From Rhodospirillaceae bacterium (lineage in GTDB: Bacteria; Pseudomonadota; Alphaproteobacteria; GCA-2731375), in contig JABIWH010000015.1 in NCBI GenBank assembly GCA_018701215.1, positions 124,001 to 188,000 on the forward strand: DNA of 64,000 nt, in the 5' to 3' direction. Numbering within the stretch: the stretch's first letter is position 1; each line of letters starts with the position of its first letter. The position numbers were made by a program, and so were the translations under genes. The notes below the pieces were generated by a model. The model did no database searches. It saw only the letters and a program-made list of their open reading frames with translations, and was not told the origin of the DNA. This document shows positions 8,527 to 17,204 of this stretch, piece by piece.

Positions 8527-9291
8527 GTGACAGCGTCCGCGACAGGCACGTCGGATAAGGCTGGTGATGGCCACAAATTGCGCTATCGCCGGGCCTTGCT
8601 GAAAATTTCGGGCGAGGCCCTGATGGGCGCGGGCGAATATGGCGTCGACTTCGATACGGTACGTCGCATCGCCCAGGATGTTAAACAAGTCCACGATCTT
8701 GGCGCCGAAGTCTGCCTGGTAATTGGCGGCGGCAACATCTTTCGCGGCATCTCGGGTGCCACGGTGGGCATGGAACGGGCCAGCGCCGATTACATGGGCA
8801 TGTTGGCGACGGTCATGAATGCCTTGGCCATGCAAAGCGCCTTGGAAGGCATTGACCTGCCGACGCGGGTCCTCTCGGCAATCCCCATGGCCACGGTCTG
8901 CGAACCATATATCCGGCGGCGCGCGGTACGGCATATGGAAAAGGGCCGTGTGGTGATCTTCGCGGCCGGTACCGGCAATCCGTTTTTCACCACGGATACC
9001 ACCGCTGCCCTGCGGGCCGCTGAAATGGATTGCGATTGCCTGTTGAAGGGTACTCAGGTCGACGGCGTCTACTCGGAAGACCCCAATCACAACCCCGATG
9101 CGGAACGCTACGAACACCTAAGCTATCACCAAGTGTTATCCCGCGATCTAAAAGTCATGGACGCGGCTGCCATTTCTCTTGCACGAGAGAACGCGATCCC
9201 TATCCTAGTGTTCTCTATTCATAACGACGGTGCTTTTGCCGACGTATTGCGGGGCAAAGGTACCTGTACCGTGATAGATGAAAACGCCTGA
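8527..9291 (+). CDS. pyrH: UMP kinase
   Basis: Phosphorylates UMP to UDP in pyrimidine synthesis; a cytosolic hexamer of the amino-acid kinase fold. It has 254 residues and starts at GTG 8527 with a GGGGGA element upstream. Landmarks are YRRALLKISGEALMG, VCLVIGGGNIFRG, ADYMGMLATVMNALA and FAAGTGNPFFTTDTTAALRA. About 15 extra residues precede the conserved core. The stop codon lies inside a short tandem repeat (9288-9323). Position between tsf and frr is the conserved bacterial order. The 76-base tsf-pyrH gap contains an AGGCGCC/GGCGCCT stem. Confidence 0.97.
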   Translation: MTASATGTSDKAGDGHKLRYRRALLKISGEALMGAGEYGVDFDTVRRIAQDVKQVHDLGAEVCLVIGGGNIFRGISGATVGMERASADYMGMLATVMNALAMQSALEGIDLPTRVLSAIPMATVCEPYIRRRAVRHMEKGRVVIFAAGTGNPFFTTDTTAALRAAEMDCDCLLKGTQVDGVYSEDPNHNPDAERYEHLSYHQVLSRDLKVMDAAAISLARENAIPILVFSIHNDGAFADVLRGKGTCTVIDENA

Positions 9292-9323
9292 CACAGTGGC
9301 TGACATAGTGCCTGACATAAGGA
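9288..9323 (+). repeat. 12-bp tandem repeat, three copies, over the pyrH stop
   Basis: Three adjacent imperfect units read CTGACACAGTGG, CTGACATAGTGC and CTGACATAAGGA. The first contains the pyrH TGA stop (9289-9291). The unit is one of several in this window that begin at or span a stop codon. Confidence 0.8.
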
Positions 9324-9381
9324 CCTAGCAAGGGCATTTACAAGAACACCATCAAGAACAAGGGATAAGGGAGATTGAACG

Positions 9382-9939
9382 GTGGCGGATCCTGACCTGG
9401 ACGATCTGGAAAGACGCATGAACGGTGCTATCGAAGCATTGCGGCACGAATTTGCGGGTTTGCGCACGGGACGGGCATCAATCGGGTTATTGGAGCCTGT
9501 GATGGTCGACGTCTATGGCGCGCAAATGCCCTTGAACCAAGTCGGCACCATTGGTGTGCCGGAGCCGCGGATGTTGACCGTACAGGTCTGGGACAAGACG
9601 GCTGTATCGTCGGTGGAAAAGGCGATCCGCGCTTCGGGCCTTGGCCTGAACCCGGCCGCGGACGGCCAACTGGTGCGGGTACCAATCCCGGAATTGACCG
9701 AGGAACGCCGCCTTGAAATGGCCAAGATCGCCCATAAATATGCTGAGCAGGCCCGTGTCGCGGTGCGCAATGTGCGCCGTGACGGCATGGAAAACCTGAA
9801 GAAGATGGAAAAAGATGGCGACCTGAACGAGGATGACCATCATCTTTGGAGCGACGAAGTACAACAATTGACGGACCGGACCATTACCAAGATCGACGAA
9901 GCCCTGGTTACCAAAGACGAAGAAATCAAACAGGTTTAG
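9382..9939 (+). CDS. frr: Ribosome recycling factor
   Basis: Splits post-termination ribosomes together with EF-G. It has 185 residues, the standard size. The start is GTG 9382 after AAGGGAGA. Family landmarks include FAGLRTGRASIGLLEPV, NQVGTIGVPEPRMLTVQVWD, KAIRASGLGLNPAADG and LTEERRLEMAKIAHKYAEQA. The C-terminal helix ends in KIDEALVTKDEEIKQV. It follows pyrH after 90 bases and is 13 bases from uppS, consistent with one transcript. Confidence 0.97.
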   Translation: MADPDLDDLERRMNGAIEALRHEFAGLRTGRASIGLLEPVMVDVYGAQMPLNQVGTIGVPEPRMLTVQVWDKTAVSSVEKAIRASGLGLNPAADGQLVRVPIPELTEERRLEMAKIAHKYAEQARVAVRNVRRDGMENLKKMEKDGDLNEDDHHLWSDEVQQLTDRTITKIDEALVTKDEEIKQV

Positions 9940-9952
9940 CGGAAACTGGATC

Positions 9953-10687
9953 GTGACCATTCCTTCACCAGAGGCCGATGCGCCCGAGCCGCCCAGGCAT
10001 ATCGCCATAATCATGGACGGCAATGGCCGCTGGGCCAAGGCGCGTGGCCTGCCCCGTGTGGCCGGCCATCAGCGCGGTGTCGATGCCTTGCGCGGGGTGG
10101 TCGAGGCGGGCCAGGAAATGGGCATCGACTATCTGACACTGTATGCCTTTTCGTCAGAGAATTGGAAGCGGCCGCCGACCGAGGTCGATGATCTGATGGG
10201 CCTGTTGCGCCTGTATTTGCGGCGGGAGCTGCGGGATTTGCACCGCAATGGCGTGCGCATCCGTTTCATCGGCGAATGGCGGCGCTTGGCCCCCGATATC
10301 GTTAAACTGATCGAGGATGCGGAGCGGACCACCAGCGACAACAGCGGTCTGACCTTGGTTATCGCCGTCAACTATGGCAGCCACCGCGAAATTGTCGAAG
10401 CTAGCCGGCAAATTGCCGTCGCGGTCTCGGATGGCAGCATGAGCCTTGATGAGATCGACGAGACGACCTTTGCGTCTCACCTTCACACCGACGGCATTCC
10501 CGATCCGGATCTGGTTATCAGAACCAGTGGCGAGCAACGCCTGAGCAATTTTCTGCTCTGGCAGGCCTGCTATGCGGAACTGGTTTTCATGGATGTGCTG
10601 TGGCCCGATTTCACCAAGAGCAGCCTGGAGCAGGCCATAGATGAATACCATCACCGCGAACGGCGCTATGGCGCAACCAGAAGCTAA
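9953..10687 (+). CDS. uppS: Undecaprenyl diphosphate synthase (cis-prenyltransferase)
   Basis: Condenses isopentenyl diphosphate units onto farnesyl diphosphate to make the C55 lipid carrier used in peptidoglycan and polysaccharide export. It has 244 residues and starts at GTG 9953. The catalytic P-loop-like motif IIMDGNGRWAKARGLPRVAG is intact, including the essential Asp. Downstream, LTLYAFSSENWKRPPTEVDDL, VNYGSHREIV and DLVIRTSGEQRLSNFLLWQ are diagnostic. Its 3' end overlaps the start of cdsA, which suggests translational coupling between two envelope-lipid genes. Confidence 0.97.
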   Translation: MTIPSPEADAPEPPRHIAIIMDGNGRWAKARGLPRVAGHQRGVDALRGVVEAGQEMGIDYLTLYAFSSENWKRPPTEVDDLMGLLRLYLRRELRDLHRNGVRIRFIGEWRRLAPDIVKLIEDAERTTSDNSGLTLVIAVNYGSHREIVEASRQIAVAVSDGSMSLDEIDETTFASHLHTDGIPDPDLVIRTSGEQRLSNFLLWQACYAELVFMDVLWPDFTKSSLEQAIDEYHHRERRYGATRS

Positions 10688-11528
10688 TCTCATTTCTTCG
10701 TCTTTGCGGACACGGGTTCTGTCGGCACTGGTCTTGCTGCCAGTTGTTTTGGGGCTGCTCTATGTCGGCGGTCTGGGCTTTGCGCTGTTGCTGGCCTTAG
10801 TGGCGGTCTTGATGGCAGGCGAGTGGGACCGTCTGACAGAGGGCGCCATAAGCGGACCTAAGCATTTCGGAAATTTTGGTACGCTTGGCCTTACCTCGGC
10901 ACTTGTTTTATTGGCGGCCCTGACACTTGGCTATTATGGCGAGGCCGGCTGGGCCTTGCTGCTGCTGTTACCGGGGGCCTTGCTCGTTGCCATCCTGAGC
11001 CGTTTCAATGGTCGTGCCGCGATTTGGCCGGTACTTGGTCTATTTTGGTTGGGATTGCCCTGTCTGGCGCTATTGTGGTTGCGCATGGGGGATGATGGGA
11101 TGCTGGCTGTTTCATGGCTGTTTGTAGCTGTGTGGTGTTGCGACACAGGGGCCTATTTCGCGGGCCGGCGTATCGGCGGGCCGAAACTGGCGCCGCGCAT
11201 CAGTCCCAAGAAAACTTGGTCGGGATTGCTTGGCGGGATGGCCTTGGCGGCGCTGGCGTCCGTATTGCTGGCCCTCGCCATGGGACTGAAAGATGTGGCG
11301 GTGCTGGCTTTTCTGGGTGCGCTCTTGGCCTTGATCTCACAGGGCGGCGACTTGGCGGAGTCAGCGGTAAAACGACATTTTAAAGTCAAGGACAGCGGTG
11401 CTCTGATCCCCGGTCACGGCGGCATCCTGGACCGGGTCGATGGCGTTTTGTTCGCCGCTCCAACCCTGGCAATTGTGACCATGGTCTCGGCCCTGGTCCC
11501 TGCCCTGGACGTGCTGCCATGGCGATGA
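10641..11528 (+). CDS. cdsA: Phosphatidate cytidylyltransferase
   Basis: Makes CDP-diacylglycerol from phosphatidate and CTP, the branch point of phospholipid synthesis; inner-membrane protein. The hydrophobic core (LVLLPVVLGLLYVGGLGFAL and further segments) gives about seven to eight membrane spans. The CDP-alcohol signature is present near the C-terminus, from AVKRHFKVKDSGALIPGHGG to ILDRVDGVLFAAP. Start choice is uncertain: ATG 10641 has GGAG ten bases upstream and overlaps uppS by 47 bases; ATG 10668 would overlap by 20. The 3' end overlaps dxr by 10 bases. Confidence 0.94.
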   Translation: MNTITANGAMAQPEANLISSSLRTRVLSALVLLPVVLGLLYVGGLGFALLLALVAVLMAGEWDRLTEGAISGPKHFGNFGTLGLTSALVLLAALTLGYYGEAGWALLLLLPGALLVAILSRFNGRAAIWPVLGLFWLGLPCLALLWLRMGDDGMLAVSWLFVAVWCCDTGAYFAGRRIGGPKLAPRISPKKTWSGLLGGMALAALASVLLALAMGLKDVAVLAFLGALLALISQGGDLAESAVKRHFKVKDSGALIPGHGGILDRVDGVLFAAPTLAIVTMVSALVPALDVLPWR

Positions 11529-12745
11529 TGGGAAAAAACATGGAAGAGGGCGCCACACCACGCCGGGTCTCTATCCTGGGCGCGACCGGCTCCGTGGGCC
11601 GCAATACCCTGGATCTGATCAGCCGCCAGCCTGACGCCTACAAGGTTGTCGCGCTGACGGCACAACGCAATGTGGAATTGCTGGCGGCCCAGGCGCGCCA
11701 GTTCAATGCCGAACTGGCGGTAATCGGGGATGGCGCGCATCATGCCGCTTTGCAAGATGCCCTGGCCGGCACCGGTGTGGCCGTGGCCTCGGGCGCGGAG
11801 GCCCTGTGCGAGGCCGCTGAAAGGCCCAGCGATTGGATCATGGCGGGGATCGTCGGTGCGGCCGGCCTGGGACCAACCCTGGCCGCCATTCGCCAAGGTG
11901 CGGTCGTGGCCCTGGCCAACAAGGAATGCCTGGTCTGCGCCGGTGACTTAATGTTGGACGAAGTCCGGCGCAGCGGTGCCACCCTATTGCCTGTCGATTC
12001 CGAGCATAATGCGATTTATCAGGTCTTTGATTTTGACCGGCCCAAAAGCGTCGACCGCATTATCCTAACCGCCTCGGGCGGGCCATTCCTGAACCTTGAC
12101 GTCACGGCCATGGCCCAGGTAACGCCGGCCCAGGCGGTGGCGCATCCAAACTGGGACATGGGCAACAAGATTTCGGTGGACTCCGCCACCATGATGAACA
12201 AGGGCCTGGAATCAATCGAGGCCTTTCATCTGTTTCCCGTCACCGCCGGGCAGATTGATATTCTGATCCATCCGCAATCGGTCGTGCACAGCCTGGTTGC
12301 CTACGTGGATGGCTCCGTCCTGGCGCAACTGGGGGCACCTGATATGCGCACGCCCATCGCCTATGCCCTGGCCTGGCCGGAGCGCATGGCAACCCCGACT
12401 GAACGGCTGGATCTTGCCCGTATCGCCAACCTGGCGTTCGAGGCGCCAGACCCCATGCGCTTTCCGTCCCTGCGTTTGGCGCGCGAGGCATTGCAGGCGG
12501 GGGGCACCGCGCCGACGGTTTTAAACGCCGCCAATGAAATCGCCGTCGCCGCTTTTTTGGAGGGGCGACTGGGCTTTTTGGAAATCGCCCGGGTGGTTGA
12601 GGAAACCTTAAACAAGTTGGCCATAACCTCCGTGGCTGAATTGGCTGATGTTGGCGCCGCCGACGACGAGGCCCGAAAGGTGGCGCGTCAAATTGCCGGC
12701 CTTCCGGCCCGGCGCGATGGCCGTTTGAGCCTGGTACAAGGTTAG
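11519..12745 (+). CDS. dxr: 1-deoxy-D-xylulose-5-phosphate reductoisomerase
   Basis: Second step of the non-mevalonate isoprenoid pathway: converts DXP to MEP with NADPH. It has 408 residues. The NADPH-binding motif ILGATGSVGRNTLDLI is at the N-terminus; the metal and substrate region LLPVDSEHNAIYQVF and the DMGNKISVDSATMMNKGLE loop are typical and intact. Start candidates are ATG 11519, 11525 and 11528, all overlapping or touching the cdsA stop. The window also encodes the bifunctional IspDF (37659-38825), so three MEP-pathway steps are present here. Confidence 0.97.
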   Translation: MAMMGKNMEEGATPRRVSILGATGSVGRNTLDLISRQPDAYKVVALTAQRNVELLAAQARQFNAELAVIGDGAHHAALQDALAGTGVAVASGAEALCEAAERPSDWIMAGIVGAAGLGPTLAAIRQGAVVALANKECLVCAGDLMLDEVRRSGATLLPVDSEHNAIYQVFDFDRPKSVDRIILTASGGPFLNLDVTAMAQVTPAQAVAHPNWDMGNKISVDSATMMNKGLESIEAFHLFPVTAGQIDILIHPQSVVHSLVAYVDGSVLAQLGAPDMRTPIAYALAWPERMATPTERLDLARIANLAFEAPDPMRFPSLRLAREALQAGGTAPTVLNAANEIAVAAFLEGRLGFLEIARVVEETLNKLAITSVAELADVGAADDEARKVARQIAGLPARRDGRLSLVQG

Positions 12746-12752
12746 ACTGGCA

Positions 12753-14180
12753 ATGAACATGATCATGGACATTTTTACCGGCGTCGGGGGTTATGTGCTG
12801 CCGTTCCTGGTGGTCTTGACGATCCTGGTCTTTGTTCACGAGATGGGCCATTACCTGGTCGCGCGCTGGAATGGCGTGCGGGTCGAGGTCTTTTCCATTG
12901 GCTTCGGTCCCGAGATCAAAGGCTGGAACGACAGCACCGGCACCCGCTGGAAGTTTTGCTGGATACCTTTTGGGGGCTACGTCAAATTCTTCGGCGACAG
13001 CGATGGCGCCTCCCGGCCCGACGGCGAGGCCTTGCGGGAGTTAACCGAGGCGGAGCGGGCGGTATCCTTTCACCACAAGCGCCTTGGCCAACGCGCCGCC
13101 GTGGTGGCGGCCGGCCCAATGGCCAACTTCATTTATGCCATCGTCGTGCTGGCGGCCATGTACATGGCCTTTGGCCAGCGGGTCACACCGGCGGAAATTG
13201 GCCGCGTCGTTGATCAAGGCGTCGGGCAAAGTGCCGGCTTTCAGGCAGGCGACGTGGTCCTGGCCATCGATGGCGACAGCATCCACCGCTTTGAACAGTT
13301 TGAACAAGCGGTTTTCCTGAACCCCGAAAGACCCCTCACCTTTCGCATTCGCCGCAACGGCCGGGAACAGACCATCTCGGCCACGCCGCGGTTGGTTGAA
13401 AAGGCGGACCGCCAGGGCATCATGCACAAATTCGGCGATCTGGGCCTGTGGCCGGCCAACCCCGCCATCGTCGGCAAGGTCTATGAAGACAGTCCGGCGG
13501 CTAAAGCAGGTGTTCAGGTAGGCGACCGGATCATGGCCATCGACGGCAAGCCCGTTGATAATTTCGAGCGTCTGCAAGATATCGTCGCCTTGAGCAAGGG
13601 ACGGCGGCTGGCGGTAACAGTCCTGCGCGACGACAGCGAAGTCCGCTTGCATATGGCGGCCCGGCGCGATGTGACAATGGCAGCGGATGGCGCCAGCGTC
13701 GCCAAGGAGCGTTGGCTGGTCGGCATCCTGCGGGCCCAACGGACACCGGTTCGGCTCAGCCCCGGCAACGCCGTCGTACAGGCGGTGGCGACCTGCTACA
13801 ACATGTTGGCGCAGACCCTGGCCTATGTGGGGCAGATGATTTCCGGCAGCCGGGGCACGGAAGATCTGGGCGGTCCGATACGAATCGCCCACGCTTCCGG
13901 GCAAGCGGCACAGGTCGGTGTCGAACAACTGATAATGCTGTCAATTCTGCTGTCGCTTAATCTCGGCATGATCAACCTGTTCCCAATCCCCATACTGGAC
14001 GGCGGCCACCTGCTTTTCTATGGCTTTGAGGCTATACTGCGCCGTCCGCTAAAGGAGCGGACCCAGGAATTCGCCTTTCGCATCGGCCTGGCATTGGTGC
14101 TAACACTTACGGTCTTTGCCACCTGGAATGATCTGGTAAACTTGCGCGTCGTGGAGTTTATCGCTGGCCTGTTCTCATAA
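12753..14180 (+). CDS. rseP: RIP metalloprotease RseP (site-2 protease)
   Basis: Inner-membrane zinc metalloprotease that cleaves membrane-embedded anti-sigma factors and remnant signal peptides. The zinc motif HEMGH lies at residues 29-33 in the first membrane segment, and the second ligand motif ILDGGH is at about 414-419 in INLFPIPILDGGHLLFYG. Two PDZ-type modules lie between them: one around EIGRVVDQGVGQSAGFQAGD and one around GKVYEDSPAAKAGVQVGDRI. At 475 residues it is close to the E. coli two-PDZ form. ATG 12753 is 7 bases after dxr. The position just before bamA is conserved. Confidence 0.95.
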   Translation: MNMIMDIFTGVGGYVLPFLVVLTILVFVHEMGHYLVARWNGVRVEVFSIGFGPEIKGWNDSTGTRWKFCWIPFGGYVKFFGDSDGASRPDGEALRELTEAERAVSFHHKRLGQRAAVVAAGPMANFIYAIVVLAAMYMAFGQRVTPAEIGRVVDQGVGQSAGFQAGDVVLAIDGDSIHRFEQFEQAVFLNPERPLTFRIRRNGREQTISATPRLVEKADRQGIMHKFGDLGLWPANPAIVGKVYEDSPAAKAGVQVGDRIMAIDGKPVDNFERLQDIVALSKGRRLAVTVLRDDSEVRLHMAARRDVTMAADGASVAKERWLVGILRAQRTPVRLSPGNAVVQAVATCYNMLAQTLAYVGQMISGSRGTEDLGGPIRIAHASGQAAQVGVEQLIMLSILLSLNLGMINLFPIPILDGGHLLFYGFEAILRRPLKERTQEFAFRIGLALVLTLTVFATWNDLVNLRVVEFIAGLFS

Positions 14181-14212
14181 CCTGGGAGCTGGGTCTATTG
14201 GAGGCCGTACTT

Positions 14213-16537
14213 TTGCGTTTTCGTTTGATCCCCCTGCCCTTTGCCGCAACATTTGCCGGCGCCCTGTTCGCAGCCTTGCTGATGGCACTGGCCGCTGCTG
14301 TTCCTGTTCTGGCGCAATCTGTGTCGGCGGCGCCATCGTCGTCTTCAACCACCGTGACGCGCATCGATGTGCAGGGCAACCAGCGGATTGAGGCCTTGAC
14401 GGTACGGTCATACATGACCATCGCCGCCGGCGATCCCTTCAATGCGAGGCTGGTTGATCAGTCATTAAAGGCGTTGTTCGCGACCGGCCTGTTCGCGGAT
14501 GTTTCCATCCGGCGCCAGGGCAATGCGCTGGTGGTCGATTTGGTGGAAAATCCCATCATCAACCGGCTGGCATTCGAAGGCAATAAACGGGTCAACGATG
14601 ACGCGCTGGAGCAGGAAGTACAATTGCGCCCCCGCATCGTCTACACCCGCAGCCGGATACAGGCGGATGTCCAACGCATCCTGCAAGTTTACCGCCGTAG
14701 CGGCCGGTATGCCGCATCGGTGGAACCAAAGGTCGTCCAGCTTGAACAGAACCGCGTCGATCTAATCTTCGAAATCAACGAAGGCCCGGTTACGGGCATT
14801 CGCCGCATTGACATCATCGGCAACAAGAACTTCGACGACGGCAAGCTACGCCGAACCATCGCGACCAAGGAAACCCGCTGGTACCGTTTCTTTTCCTCCG
14901 ATGACAACTACGACTCCGACCGCGTGACCCTGGACCGGGAATTGCTGCGCAAATTTTACCTGGAACGTGGCTACGCCGATTTTCGCGTTCGCTCGGCGGT
15001 AGCGGAATTAACCCACGACCGCAGCAATTTCTTCCTCGCATTCACTGTGGAAGAGGGGGAGTTATACAAATTCGGCAAGATCGAATTGGCCACGACCCTG
15101 CGCGATCTGGACGCCGAGACCCTACGCGGCTCGCTGACCATCGTCGAAGGCGAAACCTATAATGCCGAGGCGATCGAAAAATCCATTGAAAAGCTAAATT
15201 TCGCCGTTGGCGCCCTTGGCTATGCCTTCGTGGATATCCGCCCCCGGGTTAAACGCTTGCGGGATCAACGTTTGATCGAACTGGTGTTACAGATCAATGA
15301 AGGGCCGCGGGTCTATATTGACCGGATTAATATCACCGGCAATATCCGCACCCTGGACAAGGTAATCCGGCGCGAGGTGCGGTTGGTTGAAGGCGATGCC
15401 TTCAATACCGCCAAGCTGCGCCGTTCCCGGCAACAGATCCGCCGCCTGGGCTTTTTTGACAAGATCGATGTGGCACAGGCACCCGGCGAAGCGCCGGACA
15501 AGGTTGTAATTGATGTTGACGTACAAGAGCGTTCCACAGGTGAATTGAGTTTCGGCCTGGGCATATCGACGACGGAAACCGTGGTTGGTGACATCTCGAT
15601 CCGCGAACGTAATCTGTTGGGTAAGGCGCAGGATCTAAAACTGTCCCTGGGGCTGTCCGCCAGGCGGCAGCAGATAGATCTGTCATTTACCGAACCGTAC
15701 TTTCTGGACCGCCATGTCTCGGCCGGGTTTGATATATTCAGCCTGAAAGAGGACCAGCAGGACCGTAGCTCATTTGACGAACAGTCCCGCGGCTTCAGCC
15801 TACGCTCCCGCTTTCCGATTACCGAAAATTTAAAGCAGGGACTGCGTTATACCCTGCGTCAGGATACGATCGAGAACATCGACAATGATACCTCGCCCTT
15901 TATTCTCGTGGATGCTGGCGATTACGTCACTTCCGCCATTAGTTACAGTCTGACTTACGATACCCGCGACGACATTTTTCTGCCAAATACCGGCATCATT
16001 ATCAGCGGCGGGCAGCAATTGGCGGGCCTGGGCGGCGATATTCAATATATTCGCAGTACCGCGAAATTGTCGTACTTCTACCCCATTATCCAGGACGTGG
16101 TGGCCAACGCGTCATTGACGGGCGGACATATATTGGGCCTGGATCAGGATGTACGGGTGCTGAACCGGTTTTTTCTGGGCGGCGATAACTTTCGTGGATT
16201 TGAGACCGGCGGCCTGGGGCCCAGGGACAGCAAGACCGATGATGCGATCGGCGGCAATACCTACTTTGTGGCGACCGGGGAGTTACGTTTCCCCATTGGT
16301 CTGCCCAACGACTTTGGTGTCTTGGGCCGGGCTTTCACGGAAATCGGCACCTTGCTTGACCCTGACGTCAGCGGCCCGGATTTACTTGATTCGAAAGAAC
16401 CGCGCGTGAGTATCGGTGTCGGCGTATCATGGCGCTCGCCATTCGGTCCAATTCGTGTTGATCTGGCCCAGGCCGTCGTGAAGGAAAGTTTCGATAAGGA
16501 AGAATTATTCCGGTTTAGTTTTGGCACCAGGTTTTAA
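14213..16537 (+). CDS. bamA: Outer-membrane protein assembly factor BamA
   Basis: Central subunit of the BAM complex that folds beta-barrel proteins into the outer membrane. The first 32 or so residues form a signal peptide ending near VPVLAQ. Five POTRA domains follow (for example VTRIDVQGNQRIEALTVRSY), then the Omp85 barrel; the protein ends in Phe (FRFSFGTRF), as outer-membrane barrels do. The start is unusual: no ATG is suitable. TTG 14213 has GGAGG eight bases upstream; TTG 14198, five codons earlier, has GGGAG nine bases upstream and is the alternative. Length is about 774 residues. It precedes skp and lpxD, the conserved order. Confidence 0.95.
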   Translation: MRFRLIPLPFAATFAGALFAALLMALAAAVPVLAQSVSAAPSSSSTTVTRIDVQGNQRIEALTVRSYMTIAAGDPFNARLVDQSLKALFATGLFADVSIRRQGNALVVDLVENPIINRLAFEGNKRVNDDALEQEVQLRPRIVYTRSRIQADVQRILQVYRRSGRYAASVEPKVVQLEQNRVDLIFEINEGPVTGIRRIDIIGNKNFDDGKLRRTIATKETRWYRFFSSDDNYDSDRVTLDRELLRKFYLERGYADFRVRSAVAELTHDRSNFFLAFTVEEGELYKFGKIELATTLRDLDAETLRGSLTIVEGETYNAEAIEKSIEKLNFAVGALGYAFVDIRPRVKRLRDQRLIELVLQINEGPRVYIDRINITGNIRTLDKVIRREVRLVEGDAFNTAKLRRSRQQIRRLGFFDKIDVAQAPGEAPDKVVIDVDVQERSTGELSFGLGISTTETVVGDISIRERNLLGKAQDLKLSLGLSARRQQIDLSFTEPYFLDRHVSAGFDIFSLKEDQQDRSSFDEQSRGFSLRSRFPITENLKQGLRYTLRQDTIENIDNDTSPFILVDAGDYVTSAISYSLTYDTRDDIFLPNTGIIISGGQQLAGLGGDIQYIRSTAKLSYFYPIIQDVVANASLTGGHILGLDQDVRVLNRFFLGGDNFRGFETGGLGPRDSKTDDAIGGNTYFVATGELRFPIGLPNDFGVLGRAFTEIGTLLDPDVSGPDLLDSKEPRVSIGVGVSWRSPFGPIRVDLAQAVVKESFDKEELFRFSFGTRF

Positions 16538-16600
16538 GGCACGTACAATTCAAAGCCCGCCACATTCGGCGAAACCCGTTATCCCGTTGGAAAGACGCAC

Positions 16601-17167
16601 ATGCGGCAATTATCTACTCTGTTCATTCTAGCATCCGCCATATTGCTCGTGGTGACCGTTGGATCCAGAGCCGTTGCCCAAGATAGCAAAGAGATGCCAC
16701 GGGCGGTCGTGGCGGTGCTCGACTATACGCATATCCTGCGGGCCTCGGATGCGGCCAAGGATATTCGCCGGCAGGTCGAGCAATACCGCGTCAACCTACG
16801 CGATACGGTCCAGGCCGAAGAGCTTACCTTGCGCAATGAAGAGGCCGAGTTGAAACGTCAGCGCAATGTATTGAGCCCGGAAGCCTTCGCCGACAAGCGG
16901 GGACAGTTCAAGGCACGGGTGATGGCCGCACAACGGCGTGGCCAGGGGCAGAAACGGCAACTGGATCAAGCCATCAAGACGGCCATGCTGCAAGTACAGC
17001 AGGCCGTGATACCTCTCGTTAAGAAACTGACCGAGATTAATGGCATTACCATTGTGGTGGATAAATCGCAGGTTCTTGTCGCGGATCGGGCGATTGATAT
17101 AACCAAGCCCGTGATGGATAAGCTGAACCAAAGCCTGCGCACGGTCATGGTTCCTAAACCGCAATAA
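16601..17167 (+). CDS. skp: OmpH/Skp-family periplasmic chaperone
   Basis: Periplasmic chaperone for unfolded outer-membrane proteins on their way to BamA. It has 188 residues with a signal peptide (MRQLSTLFILASAILLVV, cleavage near RAVAQ). The mature part is a charged coiled-coil region: AAKDIRRQVEQYRVNLRDTV through AEELTLRNEEAELKRQ and KTAMLQVQQAVIPLVKKL. Members are recognised by this pattern and by the position between bamA and lpxD. The stop codon lies in a short repeated unit (17159-17202). Confidence 0.9.
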   Translation: MRQLSTLFILASAILLVVTVGSRAVAQDSKEMPRAVVAVLDYTHILRASDAAKDIRRQVEQYRVNLRDTVQAEELTLRNEEAELKRQRNVLSPEAFADKRGQFKARVMAAQRRGQGQKRQLDQAIKTAMLQVQQAVIPLVKKLTEINGITIVVDKSQVLVADRAIDITKPVMDKLNQSLRTVMVPKPQ

Positions 17168-17202
17168 CGAGGCCGCAATAGTTGTGGACAGGCAATAGAC
17201 GG
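17159..17202 (+). repeat. Short imperfect repeat over the skp stop
   Basis: CCGCAATAACGAGG at 17159 contains the skp TAA stop; CCGCAATAG begins again 14 bases later at 17173, and a weaker GGCAATAGACGG follows near 17191. This looks like slippage duplication at the gene end, less regular than the other examples in the window. Confidence 0.55.
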
Positions 17203-17204
17203 AC

